Part shown: piece after piece, positions 41,971 to 50,819 of the stretch
Layout: the number at the start of each line of letters is the position of its first letter
Position numbering within the stretch: position 1 is the stretch's first letter
Origin: Psychroflexus salarius
GTDB lineage: Bacteria; Bacteroidota; Bacteroidia; Flavobacteriales; Flavobacteriaceae
Direction: 5' to 3'
DNA length: 64,000 nt
Assembly: GCF_900129035.1 (NCBI RefSeq)
Contig: NZ_FQTW01000002.1
Coordinates: 62,001-126,000 of the forward strand
Program-made: the position numbers and the translations under genes
Notes under the pieces: generated by a model
The model's database searches: none
What the model was told of the DNA's origin: nothing
The model's input: the letters and a program-made list of their open reading frames with translations, nothing else

Positions 41971-42054
41971 GCCCAGGTGCTGGAACTGGTAGACAGGCAT
42001 GGTTGAGGGCCATGTGTCCTTTAGGGCGTGCGGGTTCGACTCCCGCTCTGGGCA
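41971..42054 (+). tRNA. tRNA-Leu (anticodon GAG)
   Basis: 84-nt class II tRNA: acceptor GCCCAGG pairs with TCTGGGC (one G-U), anticodon stem CATGG/CCATG with loop TTGAGGG (anticodon GAG), a long variable arm, T loop TTCGACT and discriminator A. CCA is not encoded. Confidence 0.95.
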
Positions 42055-42071
42055 CTTTTACTCAAGCCTAG

Positions 42072-42842
42072 ATGAAAAAAATATTTAAGCATATCCTAAA
42101 TACTGTACCTAGGCCTTTATTAATCAAAATAAGTAAAATTATAAAACCATTAATACCATTATTTTATTATGGTAATAAATATGAAGATCCTATTGATGGA
42201 AAAACTTTTAGGAGCTTTTTACCATACGGTTATAACAAAATAAGAGACAATGTCTTGTCCCCTTCAACATTATCACTAGAAAGGCACCGGCTTCTATGGC
42301 TATACCTTAAAAATGAAACTGATTTACTTACTAGAAAACAGTCACTCCTACATTTTGCACCAGAACAAGCGTTCTACAAAAAATTTAAAAAGCTGAACCA
42401 TTTAGAATATGTCACTACAGACTTAGAGTCTCCACTTGCGGATGTTAAAGCAGATATATGCAATTTACCGTTTGACAATAATTCATTTGATTTTATATTG
42501 TGCAATCACGTACTTGAACACATTAATAATGATACTAAGGCAATGCAAGAACTCTTTAGAGTTTTAAAATCAGGTGGTACTGCAATACTTCAAATACCGA
42601 TAGATGAAAAAAAAGTAAAAACTTACTCTGATGATACTATAACAGATAAAAAAAGGAGAGATGAGATCTTTGGGCAATATGACCACGTTAGAATATACGG
42701 TCAGGATTATTATGATAAACTAAAAAGCATTGGATTTGAAGTAGAAGCTGTTAGATACGCAAAAAAATTAGGCCAAAATCAAATCGATCGATTTAGAATT
42801 AATAAAAACGAAGCAATTCCAGTTTGCAAAAAACCTATTTAA
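42072..42842 (+). CDS. Class I SAM-dependent methyltransferase
   Basis: 256 residues with a Methyltransf_11-type core: LLHFAPEQAFYKKF, then TTDLESPLADVKADICNLPF with the acidic SAM-ribose contact, and FDFILCNHVLEHINNDTKAM with the post-II motif. An N-terminal extension of about 90 residues is hydrophobic near its start. The motif order and the HFAPE start recall methyltransferases in envelope glycan loci, but the substrate is unknown. It starts 17 bases after the tRNA-Leu gene and may be transcribed with the tRNAs. Confidence 0.85.
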   Translation: MKKIFKHILNTVPRPLLIKISKIIKPLIPLFYYGNKYEDPIDGKTFRSFLPYGYNKIRDNVLSPSTLSLERHRLLWLYLKNETDLLTRKQSLLHFAPEQAFYKKFKKLNHLEYVTTDLESPLADVKADICNLPFDNNSFDFILCNHVLEHINNDTKAMQELFRVLKSGGTAILQIPIDEKKVKTYSDDTITDKKRRDEIFGQYDHVRIYGQDYYDKLKSIGFEVEAVRYAKKLGQNQIDRFRINKNEAIPVCKKPI

Positions 42843-42844
42843 GT

Positions 42845-43207
42845 TTAGAGCTTTACTTCAATCAAACCTGAATAATTAATAATATAATCATCTTGAGAGG
42901 TTATCGGCAAATCATAGTCAACTGAATTAGCTAGACCAACGCCAGCATAGAAGGTTCTAGCTTTAAATTTTAGAGCATGATTTCTTATTTTATTCACTAA
43001 ATCTTCATCATAGATGACAGGGTTATTAGGGTAAGTAACAGCTCTTACAATAATAAAAAATAATTTAGACGATTTAATAGCTACAAATTGCGGGTTTTTA
43101 CCGAGCTTACTGTTTACACCAAGAAATTCATAACCCTGTTTTTCAAGATCTTTACCTACAGTATTCATCGCAAGGTTATGAAGTTGTTGTTTACTAAGAA
43201 TTGACAT
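42845..43207 (-). CDS. Conserved small protein adjacent to nqrF, function unknown
   Basis: 120 residues, soluble, no signal. Pattern: N-terminal helix QQLHNLAMNTVGKDLEKQGY, then strand-rich FLGVNSKLGKNPQFVAIKSS, KLFFIIVRAVTYPNN and FYAGVGLANS. It looks like a compact alpha/beta fold, possibly distantly nuclease- or restriction-endonuclease-like, but no catalytic set is clear. It follows the nqr operon on the same strand, separated only by a terminator that ends 3 bases before its start codon. Such proteins are sometimes labelled as NqrF-associated; no evidence of enzymatic activity is visible. Confidence 0.65.
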   Translation of the reverse strand: MSILSKQQLHNLAMNTVGKDLEKQGYEFLGVNSKLGKNPQFVAIKSSKLFFIIVRAVTYPNNPVIYDEDLVNKIRNHALKFKARTFYAGVGLANSVDYDLPITSQDDYIINYSGLIEVKL

Positions 43208-43210
43208 AAG

Positions 43211-43235
43211 AAAAAACCCGAGCTATAACTCGGGT
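43211..43235 (-). terminator. Terminator after nqrF
   Basis: Seven-base-pair GC-rich stem (43216-43222 with 43229-43235), T run on the minus strand, immediately before the start codon of the next gene. Confidence 0.8.
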
Positions 43236-43257
43236 CTATAAAAATTTAAATGTGTTA

Positions 43258-44550
43258 TTAACCTCCGAAATCGTCAAATCGAATATTCTCATCTGGAATT
43301 CCAAAATCTTCTCCCATTTTTTGAACCGCTTGATTCATTAATGGTGGCCCACAGAAGTATAATTCTATTTCTTCAGGCTCTTCGTGGTGATTTAAATAAT
43401 TATCAATCACACATTGGTGAATAAAGCCTACAAATCCATCACCTTCTTCATCGTTAATATCTTTCTTTTCTTTCCAATTGTCTTCTTCCATTGGCTCAGA
43501 TAAAGCCATATAAAATTTGAAGTTTGGGAAATCTTTCTCTAATGCTTTGAAGTGATCGATATAAAAAAGCTCACGTTTAGAACGCCCGCCGTACCAATAA
43601 GTGACCTTTCGGCCAGTTTTAAGAGTTCTAAATAAGTGATATAAGTGAGAACGCATAGGTGCCATTCCTGCACCACCACCAACGTATAGCATTTCAGATT
43701 CGCTTTCGTTGATAAAAAATTCTCCATAAGGGCCAGAAATAACACACTTATCTCCTTCTTTAAGATTGAAAATGTAGGATGAAGCTACACCAGGATTAAC
43801 GTCCATCCATGCATTCTTACTACGATCCCACGGTGGCGTTGCAATACGAACATTCAACATGATTCTACGACCTTCAGCAGGATATGAAGCCATAGAATAA
43901 GCTCTCTCAACAACTTCATCATTTTTCATAACTAGAGGCCAAAGACCGAAATTATCCCACTCTTTCTTAAATTTATCAGGCTGACCTGGATGCTCTTCTG
44001 GATGAGCCTCAATATCAATATCTTTAAAATCAACTTTACATTTAGGAACTTCAATCTGTATGTATCCACCAGCTTTGTAATCCATATCTTCTGGGATTTC
44101 TACAACAAATTCCTTAATGAATGAAGCTACATTATAATTTGAAACCACAGTTGCATCCCATTTCTTAATTCCAAAAATCTCTTCAGGGATTTCAATTTTC
44201 ATATCTTCTTTCACCTTCACTTGACAACCTAAACGCCAGCCTTCAGCTATTTCTTTTCTTGTAAAGTGTGGTTCTTCAGTAGGCAAAATTGCTCCGCCAC
44301 CTTCTTTAACAATACATTTACACTGAATACAAGTTCCACCTCCACCACAAGCTGATGGTAAAAATAATTTATTATCACCTAAAGTAGACAATAAAGTCGA
44401 ACCAGAACCAGTTTCAATATCTTTTTCATCATTAACATTAATATTGACTGGTCCAGATGGTGATAATTTAGCTTTAGCAGAAAGTAAAATAACAACTAAA
44501 AGCAATATTAAGGTTAAAAATACAACAACACTCGTGATTATTACTGTCAT
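43258..44550 (-). CDS. nqrF: Na+-translocating NADH:quinone reductase subunit F
   Basis: NADH-oxidising entry subunit of the sodium pump. 430 residues: one N-terminal membrane helix, a [2Fe-2S] ferredoxin domain with cysteines in [18 protein letters not shown] (about 65-82) plus RLGCQV, an FAD-binding domain with [13 protein letters not shown], and the NADH-binding domain with [19 protein letters not shown]. Last gene of the nqrABCDEF operon; it begins 9 bases after nqrE. Confidence 0.97.
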   Translation of the reverse strand: MTVIITSVVVFLTLILLLVVILLSAKAKLSPSGPVNINVNDEKDIETGSGSTLLSTLGDNKLFLPSACGGGGTCIQCKCIVKEGGGAILPTEEPHFTRKEIAEGWRLGCQVKVKEDMKIEIPEEIFGIKKWDATVVSNYNVASFIKEFVVEIPEDMDYKAGGYIQIEVPKCKVDFKDIDIEAHPEEHPGQPDKFKKEWDNFGLWPLVMKNDEVVERAYSMASYPAEGRRIMLNVRIATPPWDRSKNAWMDVNPGVASSYIFNLKEGDKCVISGPYGEFFINESESEMLYVGGGAGMAPMRSHLYHLFRTLKTGRKVTYWYGGRSKRELFYIDHFKALEKDFPNFKFYMALSEPMEEDNWKEKKDINDEEGDGFVGFIHQCVIDNYLNHHEEPEEIELYFCGPPLMNQAVQKMGEDFGIPDENIRFDDFGG

Positions 44551-44559
44551 AATTATTTC

Positions 44560-45279
44560 TTATTTATTTTCAATATTTGTATTAATTGATGCCGTAGATT
44601 TATCTGGCGTTGAAGGTTTATCAACACTAGATTCACTTACTTGATTTGATTCTTGTTTAGCACCTTCTAATTTTATACCCATAAAACTCATAAAGCCTAT
44701 AGCCATAAGACCAGTAATTATAAAAGTAATACCCAAACCTTTTAAAGGTGCAGGTACGTTAGAATAGGCAATTTTTTCTCTAATAGCAGCTATAGCAAGA
44801 ATAGCTAAAAACCAACCTATACCACTTCCAGCGCCATATGTTACCGCTTCAGAAATACCATTAAAAGCTTTTTGCTGCATAAATAAAGAACCTCCAAGTA
44901 TAGCACAGTTTACAGCTATTAATGGTAGAAAAATACCTAATGAACCATACAAAGCAGGTGCAAACTTTTCAACAATCATTTCTACCAGCTGAACCATTGA
45001 AGCAATTACAGCGATAAACATGATATAACTAAGAAAACTTAAATCAACATCAGCAAATTCTGGTCCTAACCATGTTAGTGCACCAGCCTGCAGCAAGTAG
45101 TTGTCGATTAAGTAATTCACAGGAACGGTAATTAGTAATACAAAAATTACGGCTGCGCCAAGTCCAACTGCGGTTTTCACAGTTTTAGAAACCGCTAAAT
45201 AAGAACACATACCTAAAAAGTAGGCAAAAACCATGTTCTCAATAAAAATACTTTTTACAAATAAATTGATTAAATCCAT
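44560..45279 (-). CDS. nqrE: Na+-translocating NADH:quinone reductase subunit E, with a hydrophilic C-terminal tail
   Basis: Six-helix membrane subunit; core begins [20 protein letters not shown] and contains the [10 protein letters not shown] segment with the cysteine thought to take part in the Fe centre between NqrD and NqrE. Usual length is about 200 residues; here 239, because the core ends near [10 protein letters not shown] and about 35 Ser/Thr/Lys/Asp-rich residues follow. The tail might be a lineage feature. 4 bases separate it from nqrD. Confidence 0.95.
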   Translation of the reverse strand: MDLINLFVKSIFIENMVFAYFLGMCSYLAVSKTVKTAVGLGAAVIFVLLITVPVNYLIDNYLLQAGALTWLGPEFADVDLSFLSYIMFIAVIASMVQLVEMIVEKFAPALYGSLGIFLPLIAVNCAILGGSLFMQQKAFNGISEAVTYGAGSGIGWFLAILAIAAIREKIAYSNVPAPLKGLGITFIITGLMAIGFMSFMGIKLEGAKQESNQVSESSVDKPSTPDKSTASINTNIENK

Positions 45280-45283
45280 CTTA

Positions 45284-46027
45284 CTAATTTTCTTCTATTA
45301 ATTTACGGTTTCTTGATCTTTGGACCCAAATAACAATACCAACTACTATTAATGCCATTGGTGATAGTAAAAAGAAGCCATTATTTTCATAGCCTAAAGC
45401 ATATAATCCTGTTGAGTCTGCCATGGTAAGACCTTTATGACCCAAAACTTCATATCCTAAAAGCTTTCCTGAACCAAATAATTCTCTAAAAAAGGCAACT
45501 ACGATTAAAATTAAACCATAACCAGCAGCATTACCTATGCCGTCAAGGAATGACTTGTAGACACCATTACCAAGCGCAAAAGCCTCTAAACGACCCATTA
45601 TTATACAATTGGTAATAATCAATCCAATAAAAATTGATAGCTGCTTACTAACATCATAAGCGAAAGCCTTAAGAATTTGGTCAACTAGGATAACCATTGT
45701 TGCAACAACTACAAGCTGAACAATTATTCTAATTCTACTAGGTATTGAATTTCTTAAAATAGATATAATAACATTACTGAATGCCATTACAAATACAACC
45801 GCCAAAGACATCACTATAGCTGGCTTTAGCTGAACTGTAATTGCTAGAGCCGAACATATACCTAAAACTTGTACAGTAATAGGATTATTATCGTTTAACG
45901 GGTCTGATAAAATTTTTCGATTTGCTTTTGACAAAAAATGCTCTTTTTCCTCAGAACTAGAGAGAAACATGATCATTTCTTTCTTTTTATCAGTTTTACT
46001 GATTTCTTTGGGCTCTTTTCCTTCCAT
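45284..46027 (-). CDS. nqrD: Na+-translocating NADH:quinone reductase subunit D, with N-terminal extension
   Basis: Membrane subunit paired with NqrE. 247 residues against about 210 usually; the family core starts near [20 protein letters not shown], so about 35-40 charged residues precede it. The start ATG lies 2 bases after the nqrC stop, which supports the long form, but in-frame ATGs 17 and 19 codons further in are alternatives. The [12 protein letters not shown] segment carries the conserved cysteine. Confidence 0.94.
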   Translation of the reverse strand: MEGKEPKEISKTDKKKEMIMFLSSSEEKEHFLSKANRKILSDPLNDNNPITVQVLGICSALAITVQLKPAIVMSLAVVFVMAFSNVIISILRNSIPSRIRIIVQLVVVATMVILVDQILKAFAYDVSKQLSIFIGLIITNCIIMGRLEAFALGNGVYKSFLDGIGNAAGYGLILIVVAFFRELFGSGKLLGYEVLGHKGLTMADSTGLYALGYENNGFFLLSPMALIVVGIVIWVQRSRNRKLIEEN

Positions 46028-46029
46028 AA

Positions 46030-46785
46030 TTATCGAATTGCAACTTTACCAGATTTTTTTATTTTTTCGAAATATGCCTTATAATTTTTCAGACGTTCTT
46101 CCATCATTTTACTGACACCATCTCCAGTGATTGTAGCCCCTGATATCGCATCTACAGCATTATCAGATTTATTGTCGCCACCACTATAACCTTTTTTAAC
46201 TTCAACACCGACAACTTGACCTGAATCATTATATATTTTCTCATTAACAAATCGTTCTTGAAACCAATCTGTCGTGATTTCTGCACCAAGACCAGCTGTT
46301 TCACCTTTATGATCAAACACAACACCTTTAATCGTGTTTACATCATCTTCTAAAGCAACGTATCCCCATATAGCGTCCCAAAGACCGCTACCTCTTAAAG
46401 GAACAACATAATAAGTTTTACCTTGATAATTTGCTACATAAAGTGGAAATGTCTGTTCAGACTCATCTAAAGTAAGTTGCTTTGCTAAACTAATCTTAAA
46501 CGCATCCTCTTCTTTCGGTTTACCGGAATTACTTAATGCTAATTCTTCAGTAACATAATTTTCGTAAACTTTAGAGGCAACTGCTCTAGTTAATTCAACT
46601 TTTTCCCCTTCTACGATAATTGAGTCACCTGTAAAAGTTGATAATATATTTTGCATTTTTTCTTGACGAACATTTTCGGCCTGCATCGGCTGTAAACTCG
46701 TTGCCGTAAAAGATAATGCAACTGCAACTACGATTACCATAGCAATTGCAAAAATAAATGTATAGGCATTACTATTCTTATCCAT
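46030..46785 (-). CDS. nqrC: Na+-translocating NADH:quinone reductase subunit C
   Basis: Periplasmic flavoprotein subunit with one N-terminal membrane helix (about 9-27). 251 residues. The covalent FMN attachment motif SGAT is at 215-218 (Thr218 the probable site). [15 protein letters not shown], seen here as [13 protein letters not shown], is the typical flavin-domain segment. 3 bases separate it from nqrB. Confidence 0.95.
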   Translation of the reverse strand: MDKNSNAYTFIFAIAMVIVVAVALSFTATSLQPMQAENVRQEKMQNILSTFTGDSIIVEGEKVELTRAVASKVYENYVTEELALSNSGKPKEEDAFKISLAKQLTLDESEQTFPLYVANYQGKTYYVVPLRGSGLWDAIWGYVALEDDVNTIKGVVFDHKGETAGLGAEITTDWFQERFVNEKIYNDSGQVVGVEVKKGYSGGDNKSDNAVDAISGATITGDGVSKMMEERLKNYKAYFEKIKKSGKVAIR

Positions 46786-46788
46786 TTC

Positions 46789-47961
46789 TTAAGCTGTTTT
46801 AACGGTTTGTGGTTTTAAACGCTTTTTACGTTTGTTGACATTTGCTTGCACAACATAATAATCAATTGTTGGTGCAAATACGTTCATGAGTAAAATCGCT
46901 AGCATAATACCTTCTGGATATGCTGGATTAAATACACGAATCATAATTCCGAATAATCCTATTAAAAAACCGTAAATAATTTTACCACGCATAGTTTGTG
47001 CGGCACTTACAGGATCTGTAGCCATAAAAACAATTCCGAAAGCAAGTCCTCCAACTACTAAGTGATTATACCATGGAAAATTCATCAATCCATTACCTGT
47101 AAAGACTGAATTCCCAAGCGTATTGAATATTAACCCCATAACAGCCGCTCCGATAAATCCACTTAAAATGATTCGCCAACTTCCTACCTTAGTTAAAATA
47201 AGTAATAAAGCGCCTGCTAAAATACAAAGCGTTGAAGTTTCTGATATTGACCCTGGGATAACACCTGTAAACATATCAGCAGTTTGGTAAGCGACATCCT
47301 TGTTAGCAGCGAGTGTTCCTAAAATTGTTTCACCAGTAATACCATCCATTGTTGAAGCTTCACTTACCCAAACTTTATTGCCTGACATATATGTAGGATA
47401 AGCAAAGAATGCAAAAGCTCTTGCTGTTAATGCTGGGTTTAATATATTCATTCCAGTTCCTCCAAAAGCTTCTTTACCAATAAGCACGGCAAAAATTACA
47501 GAAAGTGCTACCATCCATAATGGTATATCAACAGGCATAATCATAGGAATTAACAAACCTGTCACTAAATAACCTTCATTTACTTCGTGTCCTCGCATAA
47601 TTGCAAAAGCAAATTCTAAGGCTAGACCAACACCGTAAGACACAATAATCATTGGGACTATCTTCCAAGCGCCGTGTATAAACGCATCAATAAAACTAGG
47701 CGATTCACCTAATTGAGTAAAATGTTGGTAACCTGTATTCCACATCCCGAAAATTAATGCAGGTATTAAAGCCAAAACAACAGTAATCATTGTTCGTTTT
47801 AAATCGACCGCATCTCTTACATGAGCTCCTTTCTTGGTTGTGTGATTTGGCACAAATAAAAAAGTATCAAGCGCATTAACTGCAGGCGCATATTTTTCAT
47901 ACTTTTCACCAGGCTGAAATGGAGCTTTTACTTCATCTAATTTTTTTCTAATCCAATTCAT
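46789..47961 (-). CDS. nqrB: Na+-translocating NADH:quinone reductase subunit B
   Basis: Large membrane subunit (390 residues, about 10 helices) that carries flavins and the sodium path. Recognised by the N-terminal amphipathic region, GHEVNEGYLVTGLLIPMIMP, GKEAFGGTGMNILNPALTARAF and GLAFGIVFMATDPVSAAQT. The covalent FMN threonine is expected in the loop near TADMFTGVIPGS, but I do not assign the exact residue. It starts 10 bases after nqrA. Confidence 0.96.
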   Translation of the reverse strand: MNWIRKKLDEVKAPFQPGEKYEKYAPAVNALDTFLFVPNHTTKKGAHVRDAVDLKRTMITVVLALIPALIFGMWNTGYQHFTQLGESPSFIDAFIHGAWKIVPMIIVSYGVGLALEFAFAIMRGHEVNEGYLVTGLLIPMIMPVDIPLWMVALSVIFAVLIGKEAFGGTGMNILNPALTARAFAFFAYPTYMSGNKVWVSEASTMDGITGETILGTLAANKDVAYQTADMFTGVIPGSISETSTLCILAGALLLILTKVGSWRIILSGFIGAAVMGLIFNTLGNSVFTGNGLMNFPWYNHLVVGGLAFGIVFMATDPVSAAQTMRGKIIYGFLIGLFGIMIRVFNPAYPEGIMLAILLMNVFAPTIDYYVVQANVNKRKKRLKPQTVKTA

Positions 47962-47971
47962 AGCATTTTTT

Positions 47972-49315
47972 TTAACCTACTTCAGTTATCATTAAATCTA
48001 AACCGTTTCTTATAATTTCTTGAGCTTCAATTTTTGAAGTATTCACATAATCAACTAATGCAAAATCTTCTGGTATAACTTCATAAATTCCTAGATTTTC
48101 CATTTTCTCAATATCACCAATCATACAAGCCTTAAGTAATTCCATAGGATAAATATCTAAAGGCATTACCTCTTCCATTTCACCTGTAACAACTAAGGCT
48201 CTTTCTTCTCCGTTTAAATTTGTGTTTACACTATATTTTTTATTAGGAAACAACCAAGACAATGAAGTTTTAGACATTGAATGAACATGATTATCTTTAA
48301 ATGGCAACCATCCAAACATTCTGTAATTATCGCCTTCAGGAATAATACTTAACTCATTATCATAAAAGTTAATAAAATTGTCTGGTTCAACTTTTTCACC
48401 CGTTAAAACATCACCAGAAATAAATCGTGAATTTTCTTCAACTTCACCAACAAATGATTGAATCTCAGCGCCAATTAAAGTTTTATAATATTTTCGATTT
48501 TTAGCAGATTCACCTGTTACTGCAACTGTACGTTCTGCATTATATTTACCAGTTGAAAACAACTCACCTATAATTGCAACATCTTCAGCTCCGACTGTCC
48601 AAACGCGTTCACCTTGATTAATTGGTTCTGTTTCATGAATTAAAGTCCCAACGTTTCCTGCTGGATGCGGTCCTGAAATATTAATTATTTCAGCATTTTC
48701 AAGTTTTTTCAAGTAAGAGTTTGAGTTAGCTTCAACGCCTAAGTAAACTTTACCTTCAGTAAGTCTCGTTAAGACATTGATACCGGTTTGAAAATGCGCT
48801 TGCTTATCTTTTAAGATAAATTCTAAATCACCAACGATTGGCGCTGTATTAAAAGCAGAAACATAAATTGCTTTTGGCGAATCTTCTGCGTTTGCCAAAA
48901 TATCATACGGTCTTTGCTTTAGAAAAACACCTAACCCAGACGAAAAAACTTTAGATTTTACCTCTTTTTCAGAAGCGCTTAAAGGATCTAAGCTTCCAAA
49001 ATCTTTATAAGAAATTTCTTGGTCAGCTTCGATTCTAATCTCTAAAATTTTCCGTTTAGCTCCTCTAACTATTTCCTTAACTATACCACTTACAGGAGAC
49101 ACAAAACGTGTTTGGTCTGAATATTTAGAATAAAATAATTCATCTCCTGCTAATACTTTAGCACCTTCTTTTACAGTTGTCTTAGGAACAATCGAATAAA
49201 AGTTTGGTGGTTTAATAGCATAATTTTTAGAAACCGGTGCTTCTTCGAGAATTTTCTCTGCCTCACCCTTAAAAGAGAGCTTTAATCCTCTCTTAACTTT
49301 AACGTTTTTAGACAT
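47972..49315 (-). CDS. nqrA: Na+-translocating NADH:quinone reductase subunit A
   Basis: Peripheral cytoplasmic subunit, 447 residues, which contributes to quinone binding. Family signs: an N-terminal KVKRGLKLSFKG, SGIVKEIVRGAKRKILEI biotin-like barrel, and ISGPHPAGNVGTLIHETEPI. First gene of the operon. A TTG two codons upstream (49321) is in frame, but ATG 49315 matches homolog starts. A TATATTTG box lies 29 bases before it. Confidence 0.96.
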   Translation of the reverse strand: MSKNVKVKRGLKLSFKGEAEKILEEAPVSKNYAIKPPNFYSIVPKTTVKEGAKVLAGDELFYSKYSDQTRFVSPVSGIVKEIVRGAKRKILEIRIEADQEISYKDFGSLDPLSASEKEVKSKVFSSGLGVFLKQRPYDILANAEDSPKAIYVSAFNTAPIVGDLEFILKDKQAHFQTGINVLTRLTEGKVYLGVEANSNSYLKKLENAEIINISGPHPAGNVGTLIHETEPINQGERVWTVGAEDVAIIGELFSTGKYNAERTVAVTGESAKNRKYYKTLIGAEIQSFVGEVEENSRFISGDVLTGEKVEPDNFINFYDNELSIIPEGDNYRMFGWLPFKDNHVHSMSKTSLSWLFPNKKYSVNTNLNGEERALVVTGEMEEVMPLDIYPMELLKACMIGDIEKMENLGIYEVIPEDFALVDYVNTSKIEAQEIIRNGLDLMITEVG

Positions 49316-49343
49316 GTGCAACGTGTAGTTTAAATTTGGATGG

Positions 49344-49351
49344 CAAATATA
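49344..49351 (-). promoter_or_regulatory. -7 promoter element of the nqr operon
   Basis: TATATTTG on the minus strand, 29 bases before nqrA. No TTG at the standard distance. Confidence 0.5.
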
Positions 49352-49436
49352 ACAATCAAAGTATCAAATTCCTGATAAACAAAAGTTATACTTATATTAT
49401 TTATATTGATTCTAAATAATTGCTTTATAAGTTTTA

Positions 49437-49444
49437 TATATTTG
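49437..49444 (+). promoter_or_regulatory. -7 promoter element of the T9SS plug protein gene
   Basis: TATATTTG 14 bases before the GTG start at 49458, which supports that start. Confidence 0.55.
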
Positions 49445-49457
49445 TTTAAAAAAAATT

Positions 49458-50708
49458 GTGAAACACCTATTATATCTTGTCTTTGTACTAGCTTTTTATG
49501 CACCAACACTTGGTCAAACTTACGAAGTTGTACCTCCAAAAAACATAAAGACTATTATTTTTAAATCAGCTGCAGGTGAATTTAGTGGCACGCCAATAAT
49601 CAGATTAGGTCAACGGCTTCAATTAGAGTTTGACGACTTAAATGCAAGTGAAACTGATTATTATTACGAAATAAAGCATTATAATTACGACTGGACGCCT
49701 TCAACTTTAGCTCAAAACGAATACTTAACAGGTTTTGATGATGTTCGGATTTTTAATTTTCAAAATTCCTTAAGTACTTTTCAGCCCTACACCAATTATA
49801 AACTCGACATACCCAACCAAAATACACGTGCTATCACAAAAACAGGTAATTACATGTTAATTATTAAAGATGTTAATGATAGTGTTATTTTTTCTCGAAA
49901 ATTTATTGTGTATTCTTCAGATGTTGATGTAAAAACTACTATTCGCGAAGACAGAAGGCTAGACAAAACAGAGTCTCACCAAGTGGTTAACTTTGAAATT
50001 GGTCGAAAAGGCTACATTTTTAGAAATCCTAATGAAACTGTTAATGTTGCAGTTATTCAAAACAATGACATTTCAACTGGTATCTTCAACCTAAAACCGC
50101 AATACACGACTGGAAATACACTGATTTACAGGTACAATGAAAAATCATCTTTTAAGGGTGGAAATGAGTTTCTAAATTTCGATACAAAAGATGTTCGCGC
50201 TGGAACTTCTCAAATAAGATCAATAGAGTTAAGTGATATTTATGAATCGTTTTTATTCACAGACTTTGATCGTTCAAATAGCGTCTACACCTTCAATCCA
50301 GATATTAATGGTAATTTTAAAATTAATACTATTCAAGGCAATGATATAAGTCGTGAAGCTGATTATACACGGGTGCACTTTAAACTTCAAACGCCTCAAA
50401 ATTTAAAAGACGGAGAAGTTCATATTTATGGTCAATTTAATAATTATATGTTGACAGACGACACGATGATGACATACAATTCTAGAACGAATTTATATGA
50501 AGGCAGTCTTGAGCTCAAACAAGGTTTTTACAATTATAAATATGTTTACTTCACAAATGAAGGTGAATTCATCAACAATATTGCAAGTGGAAATTTTGCT
50601 CAAACTGAAAATTTATACACTGTTATTGTTTACTACAGACCGATTGGCGGAAGATTTGACGAGGTAATTGGTATGTCAAACATTATTAGCAGAAATATCA
50701 AAAACTAA
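49458..50708 (+). CDS. Type IX secretion system plug-domain protein (DUF5103)
   Basis: 416 residues starting at GTG, with a signal peptide (cleavage near TLGQT, about residue 20). The body is beta-rich: KTIIFKSAAGEFSGTPIIRL, YYYEIKHYNYDWTPSTLAQN and the C-terminal GQFNNYMLTDDTMMTYNSRT, which is the DUF5103 pattern. The family is described as the plug protein that closes the SprA translocon of the Bacteroidota type IX system. It shows that this organism secretes proteins by T9SS, though no other T9SS gene is in the window. Divergent from nqrA. Confidence 0.85.
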   Translation: MKHLLYLVFVLAFYAPTLGQTYEVVPPKNIKTIIFKSAAGEFSGTPIIRLGQRLQLEFDDLNASETDYYYEIKHYNYDWTPSTLAQNEYLTGFDDVRIFNFQNSLSTFQPYTNYKLDIPNQNTRAITKTGNYMLIIKDVNDSVIFSRKFIVYSSDVDVKTTIREDRRLDKTESHQVVNFEIGRKGYIFRNPNETVNVAVIQNNDISTGIFNLKPQYTTGNTLIYRYNEKSSFKGGNEFLNFDTKDVRAGTSQIRSIELSDIYESFLFTDFDRSNSVYTFNPDINGNFKINTIQGNDISREADYTRVHFKLQTPQNLKDGEVHIYGQFNNYMLTDDTMMTYNSRTNLYEGSLELKQGFYNYKYVYFTNEGEFINNIASGNFAQTENLYTVIVYYRPIGGRFDEVIGMSNIISRNIKN

Positions 50709-50819
50709 TTTTTAAAACAATTAACAACTATTAATAAAACCTTATTTTTATATACTTTTAAATACCTATAATTTAATTATCTTTATCAAAAATAATAACA
50801 TATAAAAAAAGATAAAATT

